From Micrasema longulum (lineage: Eukaryota > Arthropoda > Insecta > Trichoptera > Brachycentridae): DNA of 64,000 nt. Position numbers and translations under genes: made by a program. The notes beneath the pieces were generated by a model. That model was given only the letters and a program-made list of their open reading frames with translations, ran no database searches and was not told the origin of the DNA. This document shows, piece after piece, positions 56,075 through 64,000 of this stretch. The stretch covers positions 124,001 through 188,000 of the forward strand of contig JAGVSM010000186.1 of assembly GCA_022494885.1 (NCBI GenBank). Direction: 5' to 3'. The stretch's first letter is position 1, and the number at the start of each line of letters is the position of its first letter.

Positions 56075-56290
56075 AAAAACATTTTATTCAAATGTTAACA
56101 ATTGCATACAATCAGTTACCGACTTTTTATGTCTACCGGTTTCGAGACCTTAACCATAGTAATTGTACAAGAATACTATGGTGAAGTTGTGGATTGGGAT
56201 TTGCAAGTTAGTGTCCCGATGAAGAGACTGGCACGACTCAAAACCGATAGATATGATAGGTAGGTAAGTGATTATATATTAATACAACAA
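56075..56290. mobile_element. Short foldback F1 relative
   Basis: 'tatgtctaccggtttcgaga' at 56128-56147 and, inverted, 'actcaaaaccgatagatatg' at 56235-56255 form the arms; 'ccatagtaattgtac' and 'actatggtg' form an inner pair. About 200 bp against about 760 bp for the 18.3-kb copy. Confidence 0.65.
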
Positions 56291-56389
56291 TTAATTTTAT
56301 AATTCCATTAAGGAGTGTTGTGCGCAATATATTTTTTTTTAAACACACAAGAATTATTAATTAAATAAAAATAAATTTTTCAGTTTTTA

Positions 56390-56545
56390 TCACTTTCGTA
56401 AATATTTAAATTGGAGATTATTTCCTAAAAGTCATAAATAACTAATGCAGTTATAATGCAAACCGAGTTGTGGTAGAGTGTAATTCGAACCTCGGACATT
56501 TGATCCCTGAGTCCAGAACATTACCACTAGACCACATCACGTTTG
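56390..56545 (-). mobile_element. SINE-B copy
   Basis: Same order as 7850-8015: 'cctaaaagtcataaataact', 'gagttgtggtagagtgtaat', 'tcgaacctcggacatttgat', 'attaccactagaccaca'. Confidence 0.65.
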
Positions 56546-57617
56546 TATACAAATATTATAATTTGATTAAAATCAAAACATTATGTTTCAACTCCATAGG
56601 ATTTATGTACCTGTTGATTGATAGGCAGGCTAACGTTTTTCTCATTAGTATTTAATGATACATAGTGTATTCGGTACACATATTTATACTATAATAAAAC
56701 AAATCGGATTTTTCTTTAAATGATACAATAATCAATTGCATGCTTCTGAACCAGTATTACAGTGAGAAGGTAAGGTAGTTTCGATGTTAAACGATAAAGC
56801 TAATTTGATATTCCTTATTTTTATTATGTATTTAAATGAGTTTTGCTAGCGACGTGATTGATACTATGTAATCGATCAAGTTAAACTTTAAAATAAAAAT
56901 CGCAATTTCGGGATAGACGGTATGAGTTAACTATCGACTAACATCGGTAAATATTTTAACGCTCCATCGTAACGCTTTATTGCTCCATTCATTCATATTT
57001 TCATAATTTTTTAGTGGACAGGTTAATCACATTCACTGACTAATAACTTTTTTATTTAAGTTTTAATAATTTCTCTATTTGTTTTGAAATGTACACTTAG
57101 AAAACATTATTTCACAATGATGAGGAAGTTCAGTGGTTTTTTAAAATGAATCTAAAAAAATATTGAAATTATTTTGATTTGTCTTATGAACGCTACGATT
57201 TTTAAATGTGGTCATCGGTAAGTTGTCCTGATATTTAAAAGCAGAACTCCGTAGGTGTCAAAATACATTAAACATTGAAAAATATGGTTACCCGGAAACT
57301 GAAAATGTATCACAACACATAGCACATAACGACCCGATAGCTAATTGGTTATAGTTCACAAGAATCTATGACGTTTCAAAGTAGTCCGATTTTATTAAAA
57401 TTATTTTAATGAATTTTTTCATACATTTTCTAGAAATTTCTCCTTACAAAATTAAATGGTCTAATTTTTAGAGCTTGCGAAAAAAATCCAATTTGAATTT
57501 CCTCATTCGATAGTAGCTACTTCACCACAGCATCAATATTTTTCATATGTATTATTGTTACCCGTTTTATATTGTTTGAACGTCCAATTACAAGCGGTTC
57601 TATCACAGAATAGAATA

Positions 57618-57815
57618 CATACTTAAAAGTCAAACCGCACTTTAGCATTACTGCACTTCAGCAGCGCTGCGCGACAAAATTTTGTGTAGAGTGCCGGGCA
57701 CTGTAGCGCAGTTGCATTGCGGTTTGTTTGATTAAAAACAGTAAAAATAACATCTCGTGTTGCAACAACGCGCCGCGTAGTGCTGCTCTAATGCTGTTTG
57801 ACCTTTATACCTACA
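57618..57815. repeat. GC-richer inverted-repeat element
   Basis: Left end 'aaaagtcaaaccgcacttta' (57624) and inverted right end (aaaggtcaaacagcattaga, reading from 57810) enclose about 190 bp with several gcgc words. It resembles a small MITE; no second copy was seen. Confidence 0.4.
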
Positions 57816-57894
57816 TAAATGACCGTAACGTATGTTTAAAAATAGTAGGTACTTGATCAAAAATAGTTTAACAATAATGACTAGGAGCCAGTTG

Positions 57895-58085
57895 CACTGA
57901 AAATAATTTAGTCGTAGTAGTCCTGTGGCTAGTGTTGCGGACTCACAAGCCAGAGGTCCGATGTTTAAACCCCGCTCTACCCCAACTTGATTTCCATTTT
58001 CTAAAATAGAGTTATTTACAGCTCGTTGAAAGAGGCCACCAAAAATTTGAATACTTGGGTAAATTATAAGAACGCTAATATTTAT
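57895..58085 (+). mobile_element. SINE-B, plus-strand copy
   Basis: Head tagtcctgtggctagtgttg, B-box region gaggtccgatgtttaaaccc, body 'ccccaacttgatttccattt', then 'agttatttacagctcgttga'; ends in an A-run at 58090-58102. Confidence 0.7.
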
Positions 58086-58109
58086 TTTTATAAAAAAAAA
58101 AATATATGA

Positions 58110-58800
58110 CCAAATTTTTGTAGACTAAGACAGGAATGTAACTGTGTTTTTTTCATCTTATTAGACCGATATTCCAACAGAAACAAATAAAATAACATTT
58201 ATGTATCTTAAAATATTACAACATAAATGTAGAACATTTTAGAGAGCTGAATATGGAAGACTAGGCACTCACAGGGCTTGATTTCCATATTTAATTTTCT
58301 AAAGTTTTATTTATTTTTCTTGTAATATGTTTATCTTAAAGGGTGAAACCAGTCCTTATTTTCAAAAGTTTTGACATACATAAAACATTATTGATATAAG
58401 ACGACCATGCATAAGCCATATAAATCCTTTAATTTCTATGTACGCATTGATTTACTGATCTCATTTATGATATATTTAAATAGTTAGTTCGTTTTAACCG
58501 AGATAAATGAATTATTATCGTACATTGAATTCAAGGCGTTTACAAGACTTATGCTCTGTCGACGGCTGGTTTCAGTGATAAATTTACACAATGTTACAAT
58601 TCATCAGTTCTGCCCAGTGTGTGAGCTATTCACATCTCAACTTCTAAAAATAGTGGAAATTACAAACATCAGGCAAAATGGTGAATGTTATATAGCGTGT
58701 AAAGTAATTAATTACATCAGTCAAAGATAAGGTCATAGACCCTGTAAATGCCTGTATTTACTCATTCCCTGATAACTTCTTCATCTTTGATGAAATATCT
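58110..58800. mobile_element. Two degraded T1 copies head-to-head
   Basis: 58195-58335 is plus-oriented (attacaacataaatgtagaa, 'ctcacagggcttgat'). 58530-58610 is plus-like (gcgtttacaagacttatgct), while 58670-58800 is inverse (gcaaaatggtgaatgttata, 'aaggtcatagaccctgtaaa'). Confidence 0.55.
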
Positions 58801-59619
58801 GTGAATGTTTTATTAATCGTGGCAGTAAGTCTATGTTGTTAACAGTTTATTATTATTGCTGTAGAAAAAAATATTTAGGCGCACCGCTTACACACTTTTT
58901 GCTAGGCAGCAACTGAATTAGATCTGTCACACTTATGACCCATTTCAAATCATAGTAAAAATCCACTCAGCACTATAAAATTACATAGGATGGATTTATT
59001 TTTATTAATTTAAAAAAATATTTTTTTTTTAAAGGCAATCGCACTTACGAGTACATCTTGAGGCAAACTAATATTCACTCGTTTACCAGAGAGTAGCTAC
59101 TTAATGTTAAAAATAATAATGTATTAAAAATCTATCCATCCTAATTTTACCGTGTCGTGTGTACGTACGATCCCGACCGGTGTAAAAACGGCCTATAAGT
59201 GAAACTTTCGAGTATTTTAATATTATATTAGCTGTTCAGTTTGGGTGAGTGAGACACATACTCATACACACCCAGGTGTGCGTTGCTGCCGTAATCTGCT
59301 GTATTTAGTTTTAATATATACTTTTATATACAAATATATTTTTTAGACAAATATGTAGATAAAAGTTTTATTATTTCTTAACAAAATTACATTATAATGA
59401 TAAATTTATTCTTTTTTATAGATTAGGAATCAGCCGTAACTTTTTTAAAAAGACATTCAATTTGTAACACAGGCAACAACAAGCTACAAAAAGTGGCTTG
59501 GTGGGATTTTAGTTTTAGTAAAAAAATATAACAAGTGAAATTTTTTTTAAATTGTAAAAATGTATAATTATGTTACTAAATAAAAAAAAATAAACATAGA
59601 AAATATACGTTGATAAAAT

Positions 59620-59690
59620 GATGAGCGTTACAGTGTTTGAAGTAAACAATTGTACCGGCCAATGCCAGATTGAAGGCCCTGTGCCGTAAT
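59620..59690 (-). mobile_element. T1 fragment
   Basis: 'gagcgttacagtgtttgaag' with 'ccggccaatgccagattgaa' and 'ggccctgt' follow the inverse T1 interior. Confidence 0.4.
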
Positions 59691-61119
59691 TTTATCTATA
59701 TTTTTCTGGAATCATACCAGGAATCCCGTGCTTAGTAGTCAAAAGCAATAACTACTTTACTATGAGGCGAACTATAAAAACTCGTATTAAAATCCATTAA
59801 AAGTTCAATGAATTAGTTGTTTATTTTAAAGTAATGTAATATTAAGTATCGAGTATCGACTCGCATATTATACACAAACCTAAATCATTCATCTAACTAA
59901 TAAAATTAAAAACACGGTGTCGTCATTACTCCCAAGGGCACTAATGTTATTTCGGTATAGATTGATATAAGATGAGATTTTCATGTATTGATCTTCGATT
60001 AAAAGCTGCGAACTATAAAAATACTGATGTAATCGGCCTCAATGTCACATCAACATAGTCGAATTGAAATAAACAATGGACGTTGGATGAACAAGACGAG
60101 TCACTAGTATTAAATGTATTCGTACTGGGTAGGTACTAGTGATTTTTCCAATTTCTAAAAAAAAAAATAGTTTGGCGTCTATACTGCCGTCATAAGCAAA
60201 AATTCAGTTTTTTGACGATAGTCACAAAAAGAGGTAACGTTCGAAACTTGCGATTTCATCTTTATAAAAAATGAGCTGAATCTGGCAATGCTTTACTATT
60301 GCTAGATTTGAGTACTCGTTAAAATATATCAAATGAACACAATCGTAAGTTTGATATCAATTATTGTATTAAGCTAAAGTTAGACATGTGCATTTAATAA
60401 TGTATTTTTAACTAAATTCATTCATTTTCTAAAAAATAACGAGTGAGATTACATTTTAATGCATTTACAGAGTTTGTATTAAAAATATCAAATATTTTTT
60501 CGAACTTATTTCCATACCTATGTACATTATAAATATATTATCTTAAAGACGTTTCTTCTTCATGGTAAGAATAAAAAAAAACATATTTATTACATCTAGT
60601 TCTCAAGACATTTAAGTCAAAAATATAAAAACGTTACATTAATCGTTTTTCTGGGTTGTAATGTCGAATGCCTTGAGTTTTTTATTGCACTGTAGCTTCT
60701 AATGATGGAAAAAATGTTTGCACATTAGCCTAGATAAAAGTTGTAAGTAAAGTGGTCAAAATAAAGATAAAATTGCTTTTGACACTTACTAAAACAATGA
60801 GTATGCTAAATGTCTTAAAGTATGGGAAAGACTGCAAATATACATATGAAAATTTATCGAAAAACATTTTTACTTGTGATGTAGTTATTACATTATGGTT
60901 TGTTAGACTGTTATTATTTATTTATTATTTATACGGCCTAAACCAATTACAATAATTATACGAAGAAACATAAATACAAGAAACTGAACAAAAAGATTAT
61001 AAAGCTATGTAGCAAAGATAAACAAGGGCAATACAATAATGGTACGCAATATATTCATAAAAAAGAAAGACATAAGACTTCGAGCTAAACCATGCCAATC
61101 CAACTTCATCCCACAATGT
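59691..61119. other. AT-rich intronic stretch
   Basis: No gene or repeat assigned. Confidence 0.4.
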
Positions 61120-61410
61120 TTTAGTCGCGAAGAGATTTACGAAAAACCGGAAGATCTGTTCCATAGAATTCCAAGTCATGTGACGACTTGACTAATCTAC
61201 ACATTCTGGACATTGGGGCATAAAAACAAAAGTTGCTTTTAGAAGATTGAATAAACAGCAGATTTTGACTTCTGGTGATATGGTTGGGAACATGAAAAGA
61301 AATTGATTGCAACAGAAATGGGACATCAGTAATAGCATTAAGTATTTTGAAAATGCATATATTAATAATATTGCGACAATTCGTGACTGTGTTTTGAGCA
61401 ACATGTTTTT
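61120..61410 (-). mobile_element. LINE family L2, RT C-terminal relic
   Basis: The minus frame contains ISFHVPNHITRSQNLLFIQ and APMSRMCRLVKSSHDLEFYG, then FRKSLRD and a stop, aligning block for block with 28553-28774. No tail remains. Confidence 0.75.
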
Positions 61411-61699
61411 AAAATAATATCTTGTGTGTATATTTGTAGATCTATGTATGTGATAAACACACCATAATGTTCATGTATTAATTACATAAGTATGTGTTTT
61501 TCTAAGCGTTGTGGGAATGTGTAAACGAACAAAGAAGAAATAAATATATCAAATTTAATGTTAGTAGGTTTAAAAGATTAGCAAAACACATTGCTTAGTC
61601 GAGAATTAAGCAATTGTCGTTGGTTTGTTCCGCATGATAAAAATATTGTTGCTAGTAACCATTATAATTTAAAACATACTCCGAGGCCTTAGTTCTTAT

Positions 61700-62275
61700 C
61701 CTCATGGTCTAATGGTCGTCACGTTTACTTACCATGAAAAGGATTTCGGGTTAAATTTCTGACATTCTTATTTTTCTTCTACTTCTTTAGCTTTATTCTC
61801 TCCGTCTCCATTCCTTCCTATCGCCCGCTTTCATCATCCATGTTTTACCAACAATAGAGGCGATGTAATCGACTCATTTTTTCTGTGGCCTTCCAACTCT
61901 TCTTTTGTTTGCCCATGGTCTCCACTTTATTATTCTGGTTGTCCACCTGCCATCATTTTGTCTCACCAAGTGTCCTGCATATTGTCATTTCGATTTCGCT
62001 GCACGATCCATGATATCTACGACTCCGATTCGGAGTCTTATTAAAAAAAACTAACATCTACATTTCTGACATAGTTTACATAAAACATTTATTTTAAATT
62101 GTCTTTCCTCTAGAATATCATAGTAATTTCATAGTCATTGGACTGGCGTCTGTAGCGTTAGATTGCTCATCTTACTTTCATGTACAAATAAAAACGATAA
62201 AATTTTGAGCAGTTGCAGTTGGTATACCAATGTAGTTCCCTATACACGATAAAGTGGGTAAAGGGGAGGGTGATG
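61700..62275 (+). mobile_element. SINE-A copy split by a LINE insertion
   Basis: Head 'cctcatggtctaatggtcgt' and 'ttcgggttaaatttctgaca', then the LINE insert, then the body (agtcattggactggcgtctg) and 3' end ('tggtataccaatgtagttcc'). Confidence 0.7.
61766..62061 (-). mobile_element. LINE fragment nested in SINE-A with 11-bp target duplication
   Basis: The minus strand reads RQNDGRWTTRIIKWRPWANK and RRVGRPQKK, the C-terminal RT block of an endonuclease/RT LINE. It is flanked by the direct repeat atttctgacat (61755-61765 and 62062-62072). The 3' end carries aataaagctaaag and an A-rich tail. Confidence 0.8.
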
Positions 62276-64000
62276 ATAATAAGTTGTCAAATAAAAATAC
62301 TTTTTAATGTTCATTTTATTTGTATTATTTTGTAGGCGCTACGATTTTTATTTTAAATGTACACATATCACTTTCTTATAATTATTTTCTTTTTATTTTT
62401 GTCGTAAAGGTTACATTTAAGTGTACCAGTATTAATTTTTATTATTGGTTCAAATAAGCACAGTGGGTTGCTTTATCTTATTTTTTTACCATGCAACCTA
62501 ATATTTGTTCAGTTAAAAAAAATATTACAAATATTAAATGTTAAGTTTTGCTAAAAAACTTTTTTTGGTGCAACTGATCTTAGAAAGTAAATAAATTTTG
62601 TTTTTTTTTTTTAAACTTTTTTTTTCATTTACCCTTGAAAAACACAAATACAACCAATAGTTTGTATTTTTAGAAAAAAACAACAATATGTGTTGTCTGT
62701 TTTAGGTGATTCCGAGTAGGTTTATCTGACATTTTGGCTACCATTGCAGAAAATATTATAATAGATATTGATTACAATGACTCTGAAAATCTAGGCACCT
62801 AAGAAAATGCAACCACTTTTTAATTTCAAAGTATTTTTAATGCAACTGGTCTTAAGTCATTAAAATAAAATCATTTCTCAGGGAACGAGCGAGTAAAAGA
62901 AGCGGAACATTTTTCTCTGCCGGAAAAATAATATTTACATGTTGCCAAAACAGGTGTTATGGCTGTCTTTCGACTTAATCAGTTGCTGAAAAAATAATCA
63001 AGTATATTTGTTCGATACACATCGTACTGTTTGTTCGACTCTCCTTACTTCCTGTTTGGGATACGCCCCTGGGCAGTGGGCAACGAGTAAGCAGAGAAAG
63101 AAGATTAATGGTGAACTTATTACAGCGGTTTAATAAAAAATATCAAAATACTTTATTAATAAGCAGTCATTTTAAAAACGATTTCTGAAAACGTAAGAAA
63201 ATAGTTAAGCGTTAATTGACGTTTAAGAAACTTTGCATTCTCCTAATACTTTGCATTCTATTTAACCATTGAAATTTATTTAAGTTTACAACATGACCAA
63301 ACAATAGAGAACATTGTAAAATCAAAAGGTAAATTAATGACCAAAAAGCAATTATTTAATTTACACCTCTGTTTTTTTCAAAAATATTTTTAATACTAAA
63401 GTTAAATTTGTATGTACCTACAGAATATCATCATCAATAAAATTTTACTATCCGCCCGCATCAAATGGTGCATAGATTATCAAATCGGTATTTTAATCTG
63501 AATAAAACAGTGGTCATATTATTTGATTTAAAAAAATGGATTTAATACACAAAATTAGTAGATTCATATGAGTGATTGATTGAAACATTGAAAACACAAT
63601 TATTATTAATAACGTATAACATTACATACCTCTTATTCGTTAATTTTCCAATAATCATTTAGTAAATAATTACTTTAATAATATCGGCTGTTTATTTTAA
63701 GCAAAACACAACTTTAGTTTGAAATAAGAAAGTTAAAAATTCTTGGAAGGAATTTGTTTTTGTTGTGTGAAAAAAATCAAAAGCAAATTATTAAAAAAAA
63801 AATGATATCAGTTATTTAATGCATTCTGTCTGCATAAATGCGTAGTTTTACAATGAGTCTGAACTGAACCCTGTTTTTTGAAGTAAATTTATAAAATTCG
63901 CAATCGTTATTTGAGTGTAAGGCGTTCCATTATTCATTGAAGTATTGTGAAAAGCACAAATCTATTTAAAACTATCATTATTAGTTTGACAAAATACAGT
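62276..64000. other. AT-rich intronic stretch to window end
   Basis: No exon recognised. 63450-63500 (aaatggtgcatagattatca) could be an inverted SINE-A 3' fragment. Confidence 0.4.

Noticed and set aside
1..64000. CRISPR arrays, operons, ribosomal RNA, phage genes
   Set aside because: Repeats are dispersed and diverged rather than regularly spaced, genes are intron-split, and no rRNA or prokaryotic signals were seen.

Overview
This is an AT-rich animal nuclear sequence, most likely from an insect. The evidence is spliced exons with GT/AG boundaries, TCAGT-type initiators (one with a matching downstream promoter element), and a dense load of 5'-truncated LINEs, tRNA-derived SINEs and short inverted-repeat DNA elements. 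One repeat at 38.6-38.9 kb carries an 'aaaggggtaggcagag' core that I associate with Lepidoptera, so that order is my tentative guess. No bacterial-style operons, rRNA, free-standing tRNA genes or CRISPR arrays were seen.

Layout. 1-174 (minus) is the lysine/glutamate-rich N-terminus of a gene that leaves the window; a CpG-rich flank runs to about 1 kb. 1-29 kb is intergenic and packed with repeats: LINE 3' ends at 2.6-5.7, 9.3-10.5, 21.9-24.6 and 25.4-28.9 kb, a hAT-like element at 6.7-7.7 kb, long foldback elements at 18.3-19.1 and 19.87-21.54 kb (the second holds a LINE with a clear 14-bp target duplication), and an isolated 68-bp-arm hairpin at 27.0 kb.

The best host gene is a plus-strand homologue of the mitochondrial medium-chain acyl-CoA synthetase ACSF2. 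Four exons at 29148-29200, 31693-31897, 34317-34445 and 36218-36438 splice in perfect phase and give about the first 202 residues, including a mitochondrial presequence. No later exon was recognised.

Downstream of exon 4 lie a 316-bp element with 17-bp perfect inverted ends and, 14 bp on, a TTAA-flanked DNA transposon (37165-41231). The transposon carries a three-exon, TATA-driven gene for the start of a Mutator-like transposase-domain protein. The gene is frameshifted and has lost its core, but the conserved C-terminal tail survives.

41-53.9 kb is again repeats, including a RT relic with recognisable PQG and FADD boxes at 43.5-44.5 kb. At 53.93-54.40 kb there is a GC-rich TATA-less promoter, a 5' UTR and a tiny first coding exon (Met-Gly-Ile-Leu-Gly...) of another plus-strand gene, whose intron fills the rest of the window.

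The visible host genes show no functional link. Most of the interest lies in the mobile-element biology, and several families are defined here only from internal repetition.
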